In this document: in pieces, positions 7,299 through 14,366 of the stretch | How positions within the stretch are numbered: the stretch's first letter is position 1 | Layout: the number at the start of each line of letters is the position of its first letter | Source: an uncultured Porphyromonadaceae bacterium | GTDB taxonomy: Bacteria; Bacteroidota; Bacteroidia; Bacteroidales; Muribaculaceae | NCBI GenBank assembly: GCA_947176285.1 | Contig: CAMWQF010000036.1 | Location: 1-14,366 of the forward strand | Reading direction: 5' to 3' | DNA length: 14,366 bases | The notes under the pieces: model-generated | Seen by the model: only the letters and a program-made list of their open reading frames with translations | Databases searched by the model: none | What the model was told of the DNA's origin: nothing | Translations under genes and position numbers: made by a program

Positions 7299-7636
7299 TG
7301 AATTCTAAAGAGATTAAATTCAATATAGAAGTCAATATAGCGGGAGAAAGATTTTCGCTTAAAGTGCCGTTGGCGAAGCAAGACTTCGTAAGGAAAACGG
7401 AAGCGGAAATGGAATTTTGCCTGAAAGAATTCAGGGAGAGATTTCCCGGCAAAGGTCAGAAAGAATTGCTGGCTATGATGGCATATCACTATGCATCTAA
7501 CTATTTCGCGCTCGCCGAGCAGAAGGAGCAAGAGATAGAGGAAGCCGAGGAACTGCTCAGAGAGGCAGAGCGGCTTATTAATGACCCGGAAATGACTGAT
7601 TCCGGAGAAGATGCGGAGGAAATTGACCCATATTGA
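7298..7636 (+). CDS. zapA: Cell division protein ZapA
   Basis: This 112-aa cytoplasmic protein has the ZapA layout. A short beta-rich head (IKFNIEVNIAGERFSLKVP, residues 5-23) resembles the ZapA N-terminal domain. The central helix contains KELLAMMAYHYASNYFALAEQ, and a C-terminal acidic coiled coil follows (EIEEAEELLREAERL, about residues 82-96), then an acidic tail ending DPY. ZapA tetramers cross-link FtsZ filaments at the division site. The ATG overlaps the stop of the upstream coiled-coil gene (TGATG), showing coupling. It is followed by the candidate 6S RNA region and rny, an order I recall as usual in Bacteroidetes. Confidence 0.85.
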   Translation: MNSKEIKFNIEVNIAGERFSLKVPLAKQDFVRKTEAEMEFCLKEFRERFPGKGQKELLAMMAYHYASNYFALAEQKEQEIEEAEELLREAERLINDPEMTDSGEDAEEIDPY

Positions 7637-7639
7637 CAC

Positions 7640-7746
7640 ATTGCAAGAATCCTTTGATTTTCTAAGGCTGAATATGCCAACTCATCATCCTTCCGGCATC
7701 TGAGTGCGGGAAGGCTTTCTCGCGTGCATATGATTGGAAATTAATT
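7640..7746 (+). ncRNA. ssrS: Candidate 6S RNA (ssrS) between zapA and rny
   Basis: The 147-nt gap has no plausible ORF but folds into a rod. An AU-rich closing stem (7654-7662 with 7737-7744) is followed by an unpaired 5' strand (7663-7676), an inner stem (7677-7685 with 7730-7737, one bulge), an asymmetric bubble (3' strand 7715-7729) and a terminal hairpin (CCTTCC 7689-7694 with GGAAGG 7709-7714, a G-G mismatch, then GCA/TGC round a 6-nt loop). A stem interrupted by a large bubble is the form by which 6S RNA mimics open promoter DNA and binds RNA polymerase holoenzyme. 6S RNA genes are known to lie next to zapA in many bacteria, and I recall the zapA-rny gap as its place in Bacteroidetes. 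No clear own promoter is seen; it may be cut from the zapA transcript. The ends are approximate, and an rny leader structure is the alternative. Confidence 0.5.
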
Positions 7747-7783
7747 ATAAACAACAATAAAAACTTTTATATAAATCAAAGAC

Positions 7784-9346
7784 ATGACAACAGCAATATG
7801 GATCATCATAGCAGTAGTGGCAGCCATCGCGGGATATGCAGTGGCATCCTCTATGAGCAGAAAGAGCGCTTCCAGCCGTGCCAATATGATTCTTGAAGAT
7901 GCACGCAAGGACGCTGAAGTGATCAAGGAGAAGAAGATAATCGAGGCAAAAGAGCAGGAAGTGAAGATACTTTCAGATGCTGAAAGGAATGCCAACGCCA
8001 AGATGCAGAAAGCCCAGGCTTCTGAAGCCCGAGCAAAGCAAAGAGAGATTCAACTCAACCAGCAGCAGTCGGAACTCAACCGCCGAAAGAAGGAACTTGA
8101 CTCTCAGAAGCAGAGTCTTGACACACGCATGAACAATGCCGAAAACCTTGAGCGCACGCTTGAGGCAAGGAAAGGGGAAGTGGAGCATCTTTACCGCCAG
8201 GCTCAAGAGCAACTTGAGCATATTTCCGGACTTTCAGCCGAAGAAGCGAGAGAGCGTCTGATCGAAAGCCTTAAAGATGAGGCGAGGACTGCAGCCCAGG
8301 GATATATCAACGATATAATGGACGAGGCGAAACTCACTGCCAACAAGGAGGCAAAGAAGATTGTGATACAGTCTATACAGAGAGTTGCTACAGAAGCCGC
8401 TGTTGAGAATTCTGTGACAGTATTCCATATAGAAAATGATGAAATCAAGGGCAGAATAATCGGTCGCGAAGGCCGCAACATACGTGCTCTTGAGGCTGCT
8501 ACAGGTATTGAAATCATTGTAGATGACACTCCGGAAGCAATCGTGCTTTCAGGATTTGACCCTGTAAGACGTGAAATCGCGCGACTCGCGCTTCATCAAC
8601 TTGTGCTTGACGGACGTATTCACCCGGCGCGCATCGAAGAAGTGGTGGCAAAAGTGAAGAAGCAGGTGGAAGAGGAGATTAACGAGACCGGCAAGCGCAC
8701 TTGCATCGACCTTGGAATCCATGGGCTTCACCCGGAACTTATAAGAATGGTGGGCAAGATGAAATACCGCTCATCTTACGGGCAGAACCTCCTGCAGCAT
8801 GCAAGGGAGACCGCTAACCTTTGTGCCATCATGGCTGCAGAGTTGGGACTCAATCCTAAAAAAGCCCGCAGAGCGGGTTTGCTCCACGATATTGGCAAAG
8901 TGCCTGACGATGATCCGGAAATCCCGCATGCAATCTTCGGCATGAAACTTGCAGAGAAATTTAAGGAAAAGCCGGATATCTGCAATGCTATTGGCGCGCA
9001 CCACGATGAAGTGGAGATGACGAGTCTTCTTTCGCCGATAGTCCAGGTGTGTGACGCAATATCAGGAGCACGTCCGGGTGCTCGCCGCGAAATCGTGGAA
9101 GCCTATATTAAGAGGCTCAACGACCTGGAGCAACTTGCCTTGTCTTATCCGGGCGTAATAAAGACCTATGCTATTCAGGCGGGTCGCGAACTTAGAGTGA
9201 TAGTGGGAGCCGATAAGATTTCAGATGAAGAAATCGACAGCCTCTCTGCCAATATAGCCAAAAAGATCCAGGACGAACTTACTTATCCCGGACAGGTGAA
9301 GATCACCGTGATACGCGAGACCCGTGCCGTGGCATATGCCAAATAA
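7784..9346 (+). CDS. rny: Ribonuclease Y (membrane-anchored endoribonuclease)
   Basis: This 520-aa protein has the full RNase Y architecture. An N-terminal membrane anchor (about residues 3-22, AIWIIIAVVAAIAGYAVA) is followed by a long charged coiled coil (about 30-200) for dimerisation, a KH RNA-binding domain (about 205-275, with the GREGRNIRALE loop), and an HD metal-dependent phosphohydrolase domain with His368-Asp369 in LLHDIGK and a later GAHHDE metal site. The C-terminal domain ends RETRAVAYAK, typical of the family. It starts bulk mRNA decay by endonucleolytic cuts at the inner face of the membrane. Length matches Bacillus RNase Y (520 aa). Tandem TAA stops end the gene, and ricT begins 15 nt later, so the two are very probably co-transcribed. 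Confidence 0.97.
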   Translation: MTTAIWIIIAVVAAIAGYAVASSMSRKSASSRANMILEDARKDAEVIKEKKIIEAKEQEVKILSDAERNANAKMQKAQASEARAKQREIQLNQQQSELNRRKKELDSQKQSLDTRMNNAENLERTLEARKGEVEHLYRQAQEQLEHISGLSAEEARERLIESLKDEARTAAQGYINDIMDEAKLTANKEAKKIVIQSIQRVATEAAVENSVTVFHIENDEIKGRIIGREGRNIRALEAATGIEIIVDDTPEAIVLSGFDPVRREIARLALHQLVLDGRIHPARIEEVVAKVKKQVEEEINETGKRTCIDLGIHGLHPELIRMVGKMKYRSSYGQNLLQHARETANLCAIMAAELGLNPKKARRAGLLHDIGKVPDDDPEIPHAIFGMKLAEKFKEKPDICNAIGAHHDEVEMTSLLSPIVQVCDAISGARPGARREIVEAYIKRLNDLEQLALSYPGVIKTYAIQAGRELRVIVGADKISDEEIDSLSANIAKKIQDELTYPGQVKITVIRETRAVAYAK

Positions 9347-9361
9347 TAAGGAGTCGAGCGT

Positions 9362-10747
9362 ATGGATGAAATAGAAAACAAACCTATACCGGACTGCACT
9401 GAGTGTAGCGGCTGCGAAACCGAAGGTTGCGGTGGAGGATGCGGAGGATGCGGCAATGCCAATCCTGATAGCGAGGCTGCCGACGGAAGCGAGGCATGCG
9501 CTGCGCACAAAGTGATGGGATGGAGGCGAGAGCCTCGTGGAAAACTCTTTGCCACCAATTGGCTTGGAGACATCTCGACTGTGGCAGACTTCCCGGCAGT
9601 GCAGGTACAGTTCAAGAACACACGTGCCGGATTCTACTTGAATACCTCGAAACTGAATCTGGAGATCGGAGATACCGTTGCTGTGGAGGCAGCCAATGGA
9701 CATGACATAGGCCAGGTGACCATGGTGGGTCCTTTGGTCAGGATGCAGATGGTGAAAGCCAAACTTGATCCGGATAATCTTGACGAACTCAAAAAAGTGT
9801 TTCGCAAGGCGCGTCCTTCAGATATAGAAAGATTCAACGAGGCAAGGAGCAAGGAGCACAGCACAATGATCAAATCGCGTGCTATTGCAGAAGAACTTGG
9901 TCTCAACATGAAGATCGGGGATGTGGAATATCAAGGAGACGGCAGCAAGGCGATATTCTATTATATTGCCGATGAAAGAGTCGACTTCAGAAAATTGATC
10001 CGCATTCTTGCTGAGGAATTCAGGGTGAGGATTGAAATGAAGCAGATTGGAGCCCGCCAGGAGACGGGACGTATCGGTGGTATCGGTCCCTGCGGACGTC
10101 CGCTATGCTGCTCAAGCTGGATGACCCACTTCGTGAGTGTCGGCACAGGCGCTGCCAGAATGCAGGATCTCTCTATGAACCCTCAAAAACTTGCAGGGCA
10201 ATGCGCTAAGTTGAAATGCTGCCTGAATTTTGAAATTGATGCGTATGCTGAGGCTGTCAAGCAGTTGCCATCGAAAGATGAAGTGCTTCAGACCAAGGAC
10301 GGAGATTTCTTCCTTTTCAAGACAGATATCTTGACAAGAACGCTCACCTACAGCAGCGATAAGAAAACCGGGGCTAATCTGACAGTGATTCCTGCCTCAA
10401 GAGCCTTTGAAATCATTGCCCTTAATAAGCAAGGAATAAAAGTGGACCGTCTTGACGATGAATCTGACGACAAGGATGCTATGAGGGAGTATATCGACCT
10501 CACCGATCAAGATGCCCTGACCAGATTTGACAAGGCGAAGAAAAAGAAATCGAAGCATAAGCAGATTCAGAATCAGCATAACGACCGGCATCTTGCCGAC
10601 CATGAAATCCAGAGGCAGGATAATACAGATAAATCCAAGCATGAACCCGGTCATGAGATTGGCAGAAAGACAGGCAACCAACGCCGTCAGAAACGCCAAC
10701 AGCGAAACAGGGACAACAACAGCAATAAGGAAAGCAATGACGCCTAA
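9362..10747 (+). CDS. ricT: RicT-like PSP1-domain iron-sulfur protein (RNase Y partner)
   Basis: This 461-aa protein is of the RicT (YaaT)/PSP1 family. The PSP1 core covers about residues 70-330 and holds the two family Cys motifs: GPCGRPLCC (Cys244, 249, 250) and GQCAKLKCC (Cys281, 286, 287). In B. subtilis, RicT with RicA and RicF forms an Fe-S complex that steers RNase Y in mRNA maturation. Placement directly after rny, with an unusually good Shine-Dalgarno (AAGGAG at 9348-9353, 8 nt before the ATG), supports the same partnership here. The N-terminus carries an additional Cys cluster (Cys12, 15, 18, 23, 27, 30 and 46, the first six in a Gly-rich stretch), which may bind metal. The last 75 residues are a Lys/Arg/Gln/Asn/His-rich, disordered, basic tail that could bind RNA. 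No RicA or RicF gene is in the window. Family call is secure; function in RNase Y targeting is inferred. Confidence 0.9.
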   Translation: MDEIENKPIPDCTECSGCETEGCGGGCGGCGNANPDSEAADGSEACAAHKVMGWRREPRGKLFATNWLGDISTVADFPAVQVQFKNTRAGFYLNTSKLNLEIGDTVAVEAANGHDIGQVTMVGPLVRMQMVKAKLDPDNLDELKKVFRKARPSDIERFNEARSKEHSTMIKSRAIAEELGLNMKIGDVEYQGDGSKAIFYYIADERVDFRKLIRILAEEFRVRIEMKQIGARQETGRIGGIGPCGRPLCCSSWMTHFVSVGTGAARMQDLSMNPQKLAGQCAKLKCCLNFEIDAYAEAVKQLPSKDEVLQTKDGDFFLFKTDILTRTLTYSSDKKTGANLTVIPASRAFEIIALNKQGIKVDRLDDESDDKDAMREYIDLTDQDALTRFDKAKKKKSKHKQIQNQHNDRHLADHEIQRQDNTDKSKHEPGHEIGRKTGNQRRQKRQQRNRDNNSNKESNDA

Positions 10748-12140
10748 GAATCTTAAGGAACACCTTACTGATCCTATATTCCATACCATAGGCAAGACAG
10801 CGGATGATATGGGGCTTGAAGTCTACGTCGTAGGCGGATATGTGCGTGATTTGTTTTTGGACCGCCATTCCGCAGATTTGGATTTCGTGACAGTTGGGAG
10901 CGGGATTGAACTTGCAAGGGCAGTGTCGGAAAGGCTTGGCAGGAAAGGAAAATTGACAGTGTATGCCAATTATGGCACTGCGCAGATCAAGCACAAGGGG
11001 TTGGAACTTGAATTTGTCGGGGCAAGGAAGGAAAGTTACACCCGGGACTCACGCAATCCAATAGTGGAAAACGGAACTCTCGACGACGATCAGAAAAGGC
11101 GTGATTTCACGATTAATGCAATGGCGATTTGCTTGAATCTTAACAGATTTGGTGAACTTGTGGATCCCTTTGACGGGCTTGCTGACCTTGCTATAAAGAC
11201 TATCCGCACACCTCTTGACCCTGATGTCACATTCAGCGACGACCCCCTTAGGATGATGCGAGCAATAAGGTTTGCCACCCAACTTGAATTTGAAATCCTT
11301 CCGGAGACTTTTGAAGGGATCAAGAGAAATGCTGAAAGAATCAAGATAATCACAAAGGAGCGAATCAACGACGAACTTGGCAAGATAATGCGTTCGCGTA
11401 AGCCTTCGATTGGATTCCATCTTCTTGATGATTCCGGACTCCTTGAACTCATCATGCCTGAAGTTTATGCTCTTAAGGGCGTGGAAAGTGTAGGCGGAAG
11501 GGCTCATAAGGACAATTTCCTGCATACTCTTCAGGTGGTAGACAATGTGGCTGAGAGATCAGACAATGAATGGCTGCGCTGGGCAGCATTGCTCCATGAC
11601 ATCGCTAAACCGGTCACGAAAAAGTGGGACAACAACTTAGGCTGGACCTTCCACAACCATAACTTTATTGGAGAAAGGATGGTGCCTAAGATTTTCCAGT
11701 CGATGAAGATGCCTCTCAACGATAAGATGAAATATGTGCAGAAACTTGTCGGGCTTCATATGCGTCCTCAGCAAGTGGGGGAGGAAGGAGTCAGCGATTC
11801 CGGAGTACGTAGGCTTCTGACAGATGCAGGAGAAGATGTGGAAGATCTGATGATCCTTGCTGAGAGCGACCTTACTTCGCGCAATCCTGTAAAGGTGAAA
11901 TCGGCACTCGACGGGTTTATGGCTTTGAGGGAAAGGATGAAGGAGATAATTGCGGCTGATGACTATAGGAAATGGAAGAATCCTATCAATGGCCATGAGA
12001 TAATGGAGAGGCTTGGGCTTCCTCCATCGCAGGAAATCTCCAGATTGAAGCAGATGGTGAAAGACGCAATCCTTGACGGTGTGATTCCTAACGATCATGA
12101 TGCGGCATGGGATTATCTAGTGGCACATCGAGATGATTAG
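10737..12140 (+). CDS. cca: CCA tRNA nucleotidyltransferase / poly(A) polymerase family protein with HD domain
   Basis: This 467-aa class II nucleotidyltransferase would add or repair the 3' CCA of tRNAs. The N-terminal NT domain has VVGGYVRDL (residues 31-39) and the metal-binding Asp47/Asp49 in ADLDF. It is followed by the RRDFTINAMA motif and the DDPLRMMRAIRFATQ motif of CCA/poly(A) polymerases. A central HD domain has HKDNFLHTLQVV, His287-Asp288 in LLHDIAKP, and FHNHNFIGE. The frame is open back to 10527, but the ATG at 10737 is chosen: upstream residues are Arg-rich, lie over the ricT tail and lack family similarity, whereas MTPKNLKEHL leads straight into the NT fold. The start overlaps the last 11 nt of ricT, pointing to coupled translation. 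From sequence alone, CCA-adding cannot be fully separated from A-adding or poly(A) activity; as a single-copy HD form, CCA-adding is most likely. Confidence 0.85.
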   Translation: MTPKNLKEHLTDPIFHTIGKTADDMGLEVYVVGGYVRDLFLDRHSADLDFVTVGSGIELARAVSERLGRKGKLTVYANYGTAQIKHKGLELEFVGARKESYTRDSRNPIVENGTLDDDQKRRDFTINAMAICLNLNRFGELVDPFDGLADLAIKTIRTPLDPDVTFSDDPLRMMRAIRFATQLEFEILPETFEGIKRNAERIKIITKERINDELGKIMRSRKPSIGFHLLDDSGLLELIMPEVYALKGVESVGGRAHKDNFLHTLQVVDNVAERSDNEWLRWAALLHDIAKPVTKKWDNNLGWTFHNHNFIGERMVPKIFQSMKMPLNDKMKYVQKLVGLHMRPQQVGEEGVSDSGVRRLLTDAGEDVEDLMILAESDLTSRNPVKVKSALDGFMALRERMKEIIAADDYRKWKNPINGHEIMERLGLPPSQEISRLKQMVKDAILDGVIPNDHDAAWDYLVAHRDD

Positions 12141-12288
12141 GAGTGCAAAATATCAATGAATATTGGGATTTAAGGGTTTGAGGCTTAAAGATTGAGTAAG
12201 GTATAATAAAACATATATGATTTGCGTTAAGCATTCAGAGATATGCCATCGCTATGTTGACAGTGTATAATATTAAATACTTACGAAT

Positions 12289-14133
12289 ATGTGTGGAATA
12301 GTAGGGTATGTAGGAGACCGTAATGCCTACGATATTCTAATTAAAGGCTTACATCGGCTTGAATACCGAGGATATGACAGTGCAGGCGTGGCATTGGTCA
12401 GTCCGTCGGGAAATCTTAATGTGTATAAATCTCGAGGAAAAGTTTCTAATCTTGAGGATTACTGCAAAGATAAGGATATCTCAGGAGGCACAGGAATCGC
12501 TCATACCCGCTGGGCAACCCATGGAGAGCCCTCCGACAGGAATGCACATCCCCATTTTAGTGAGGATGAGGAGATTGCTCTTGTGCATAATGGCACGATA
12601 GAGAACTACAAGGTGCTGAAAGATGCTCTTATCCAGAATGGATGCAAATTCCAGTCGGAGACAGACACGGAAGTGCTTGTGCAGCTGATAGAATATATAC
12701 GCACGCACAACAGCTGCTCCTTGCTTGAAGCTGTAAAGGAGGCTTTGCGACAGGTGGTGGGTGCATACGCTATAGCAGTGATTGAAAAAAACAATCCAAA
12801 TACTATTATAGCCGCAAGAAAAAGCAGTCCTCTCGTTATTGGTATAGGCGAGGGTGAGATGTTCCTTGCATCTGATGCCACTCCTATTGTGGAATACACA
12901 AAAGATGTGGTTTACGTAAATGACAATGAAATTGCGGTGGTGTCTAAGACAGAGCCTCTGAAACTCATCAATCTTAATAATGAGGAGACAAAAGTGGATG
13001 TCAAGAAACTTGAGTTTTCTATTTCTCAGCTGGAGAAGGGCGGCTACCCACATTTCATGCTGAAGGAGATTTTTGAGCAACCCGTTACGCTTCGCGATTG
13101 TATACGAGGCAGGGTAGTGGACGGCGGCAAGAACATTATTGTAAGCGGTGTGCTCGACAGCAAAGAAAAATTCTTGAATGCCAAGAGGATAATAATAGTA
13201 GCCTGCGGCACGTCATGGCATGCGTCTTTGATTGGAAAATATCTCATTCAAGATATGTGCAGAATACCGGTGGAGGTGGAATACGCAAGTGAATTCAGAT
13301 ACAGCAATCCGGTGCTTGATGAGCGTGATGTGGTGATCGCAGTGTCGCAAAGCGGCGAGACAGCCGACACGCTTGCTGCAATCCAGATGGCACATGATGC
13401 AGGTGCTTATGTATATGGCATAAGCAATGTAGTAGGAAGTTCGATACCTCGAAATACCGATTCAGGCACTTATATCCATGTTGGCCCGGAGATTGGAGTT
13501 GCTTCTACAAAGGCTTTCACCGGGCAGGTGATGGTGTTGACTCTTATCGCTATGGCAGTGGCTGAACTTAGAGGAACTATGGCGAAGGAAGATCTGAATA
13601 AGATTGGAGAAGAGATTCAGAAAATACCGGAATACGTAAAGCAGACGCTTGAACTCAACGAACAGATAGAACGATTGTCGCTTATATTCACGTATGCTCA
13701 CAATTTCCTGTATTTAGGAAGAGGCTACAGTTATCCGGTGGCGCTTGAGGGAGCCTTGAAACTGAAGGAAATATCCTATATCCATGCCGAGGGATATCCT
13801 GCGGCTGAGATGAAGCATGGTCCGATAGCGCTTATAGATGCGGAGATGCCGACAGTCATAATTGCGCCTAACGACCATTTGTATGAAAAGATCGTCAACA
13901 ATGTGCAGCAGGTGAAGGCTCGCCATGGCAGTGTGATAGCAATAGTCACTGAAGGAGACAAGGAAATCAAGAACATCGCCGACTATGTTATAGAGGTTCC
14001 CGATGTGCCGGAGTGCCTGACTCCTATCATCACAAGCATCCCTCTGCAACTTTTATCGTATTACATTGCGATCAACAAAGGGAAAAATGTGGATATGCCC
14101 CGAAACTTGGCAAAATCGGTGACTGTCGAATAA
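12289..14133 (+). CDS. glmS: Glutamine--fructose-6-phosphate aminotransferase (isomerizing)
   Basis: This 614-aa enzyme makes glucosamine-6-phosphate from fructose-6-phosphate and glutamine, the entry step to UDP-GlcNAc for peptidoglycan and LPS. The class II glutaminase domain starts with Cys2 as nucleophile (MCGIVGYVG), with RLEYRGYDSAG, HTRWATHGEPS and HNGTIENY. Two SIS sugar-isomerase domains follow: CGTSWHASLIGKYL and AVSQSGETADTLAA in the first, and ALEGALKLKEISYIHAE with MKHGPIALI in the second. The protein ends DMPRNLAKSVTVE with the conserved Lys of the C-terminal tail. Length is normal for GlmS (about 610). It sits 148 nt after cca in an AT-rich leader where I find no convincing promoter and no glmS-ribozyme core. 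It is followed by a strong terminator, so it is probably a separate unit. Confidence 0.98.
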   Translation: MCGIVGYVGDRNAYDILIKGLHRLEYRGYDSAGVALVSPSGNLNVYKSRGKVSNLEDYCKDKDISGGTGIAHTRWATHGEPSDRNAHPHFSEDEEIALVHNGTIENYKVLKDALIQNGCKFQSETDTEVLVQLIEYIRTHNSCSLLEAVKEALRQVVGAYAIAVIEKNNPNTIIAARKSSPLVIGIGEGEMFLASDATPIVEYTKDVVYVNDNEIAVVSKTEPLKLINLNNEETKVDVKKLEFSISQLEKGGYPHFMLKEIFEQPVTLRDCIRGRVVDGGKNIIVSGVLDSKEKFLNAKRIIIVACGTSWHASLIGKYLIQDMCRIPVEVEYASEFRYSNPVLDERDVVIAVSQSGETADTLAAIQMAHDAGAYVYGISNVVGSSIPRNTDSGTYIHVGPEIGVASTKAFTGQVMVLTLIAMAVAELRGTMAKEDLNKIGEEIQKIPEYVKQTLELNEQIERLSLIFTYAHNFLYLGRGYSYPVALEGALKLKEISYIHAEGYPAAEMKHGPIALIDAEMPTVIIAPNDHLYEKIVNNVQQVKARHGSVIAIVTEGDKEIKNIADYVIEVPDVPECLTPIITSIPLQLLSYYIAINKGKNVDMPRNLAKSVTVE

Positions 14134-14190
14134 TGACGTTATTTTGTTGATATTCATCTGTATGATGACATTCCTATAAAGAAAATAAGA

Positions 14191-14230
14191 GTGCGGATGA
14201 AAAAAAATTATCATTTGCACGCTTTTTTTT
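14191..14230 (+). terminator. Rho-independent terminator after glmS
   Basis: Arms 14191-14200 and 14211-14220 pair over 10 bp with two G-U wobbles round an A-rich 10-nt loop, followed by eight T at 14223-14230. It ends the glmS message just before the tRNA promoter. Confidence 0.82.
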
Positions 14231-14239
14231 CTTGAAAAA

Positions 14240-14271
14240 TTTGGTGCATTCAAAAAAAAGTTGTAATTTTG
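14240..14271 (+). promoter_or_regulatory. Consensus Bacteroidetes promoter for the tRNA transcript
   Basis: A -33 TTTG (14240-14243), a 20-nt spacer and a -7 TAATTTTG (14264-14271) match the consensus exactly. The tRNA begins 41 nt after the -7 box, leaving a 5' leader of about 35 nt to be removed by RNase P. Confidence 0.8.
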
Positions 14272-14312
14272 CACTCGGTTTCGGGAATGAAACTCGAAAT
14301 CGCGAAAACAAT

Positions 14313-14366
14313 GCCTCTTTAGCTCAGTTGGCCAGAGCACGTGATTTGTAATCTCGGGGTCGTTGG
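14313..14366 (+). tRNA. tRNA-Thr (anticodon TGT), cut by the window end
   Basis: The acceptor 5' strand GCCTCTT (14313-14319), a D arm with GCTC/GAGC (14322-14325, 14335-14338), an anticodon arm with loop TTTGTAA (14345-14351, anticodon TGT at 14347-14349) and the 5' strand of the T stem (14362-14366) are present. The T loop and 3' acceptor strand lie beyond the window. The anticodon stem has one T-T opposition in the middle (CGTGA/TCTCG), which I believe also occurs in related Bacteroidales threonine tRNAs. In E. coli and many other bacteria a tRNA-Thr(TGT) opens the Thr-Tyr-Gly-Thr-tuf cluster, so tuf may follow. Confidence 0.92.

Noticed and set aside
9221..9703. 160-codon open frame on the minus strand across the rny-ricT junction
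   Set aside because: It overlaps two secure genes on the other strand and shows no domain or start signal.
10527..10736. Open 70-codon extension before cca
   Set aside because: It is the low-complexity ricT tail read in another frame; Arg-rich, with no similarity to nucleotidyltransferases.
12216..12224. TATGATTTG as a -7 box for glmS
   Set aside because: It has three instead of two bases between TA and TTTG and no TTTG at the right -33 distance; too weak to list.
12255..12275. TTGACA and TATAAT strings before glmS, resembling an E. coli sigma-70 promoter
   Set aside because: They are only 3 nt apart instead of about 17, and Bacteroidetes use a different consensus.
12141..12288. Possible glmS ribozyme in the glmS leader
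   Set aside because: The region is short and AT-rich and I could not find the conserved ribozyme core; the ribozyme is known mainly from Firmicutes and relatives.
12481..13080. 199-codon open frame on the minus strand inside glmS
   Set aside because: It lies wholly within a clear glmS coding region, is rich in Leu, His and Cys as expected for an antisense shadow, and has no recognisable domain.

Overview
The window looks like a chromosomal segment of a gut Bacteroidales, possibly Muribaculaceae (S24-7) or a close relative. The reasons are the Bacteroidetes-type promoters (TTTG, about 20 nt, TAnnTTTG), the Bacteroidetes forms of LptD and RicT, the ZapB-like/ZapA/RNase Y gene order, and A-rich leaders that mostly lack Shine-Dalgarno sites. 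The family placement is inference from gene content. Every gene I can support is on the + strand. I see no insertion sequence, phage gene or CRISPR array.

Region 1 (1-3945) is an oxalate-catabolism cluster. It holds the 3' part of a formyl-CoA:oxalate CoA-transferase (frc), an oxalyl-CoA decarboxylase (oxc) and an AEC-family carrier like E. coli YfdV. The order matches E. coli yfdW-yfdU-yfdV. Frc would load oxalate onto CoA from formyl-CoA, Oxc would decarboxylate oxalyl-CoA back to formyl-CoA plus CO2, and the carrier would move oxalate or formate across the inner membrane. A long hairpin separates frc from oxc, and a strong terminator separates oxc from the carrier gene.

Region 2 (3946-7783) is cell-envelope and division. 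It holds a large LptD-type outer-membrane LPS-assembly protein, then a ZapB-like coiled-coil protein whose stop codon overlaps the start of zapA. A consensus promoter for the zap pair lies across the end of lptD. The 147-nt gap between zapA and rny folds well and sits where 6S RNA is expected, so it is a candidate ncRNA.

Region 3 (7784-12140) is an RNA-metabolism run: RNase Y (rny), a RicT/PSP1-domain iron-sulfur protein starting 15 nt later, and a CCA-type tRNA nucleotidyltransferase whose start overlaps the end of ricT. RNase Y next to RicT suggests that the RNase Y specificity-factor partnership known from Bacillus also operates here.

Region 4 (12141-14366) holds glmS (glucosamine-6-phosphate synthase) with its own terminator, then a consensus promoter driving a tRNA-Thr(TGT) that is cut by the window end. 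That tRNA is probably the start of the conserved Thr-Tyr-Gly-Thr-tuf cluster, which would lie outside the window.

Most of the window is housekeeping. The accessory part, and the most interesting, is the oxalate cluster, whose transferase has an atypical active-site glycine loop.
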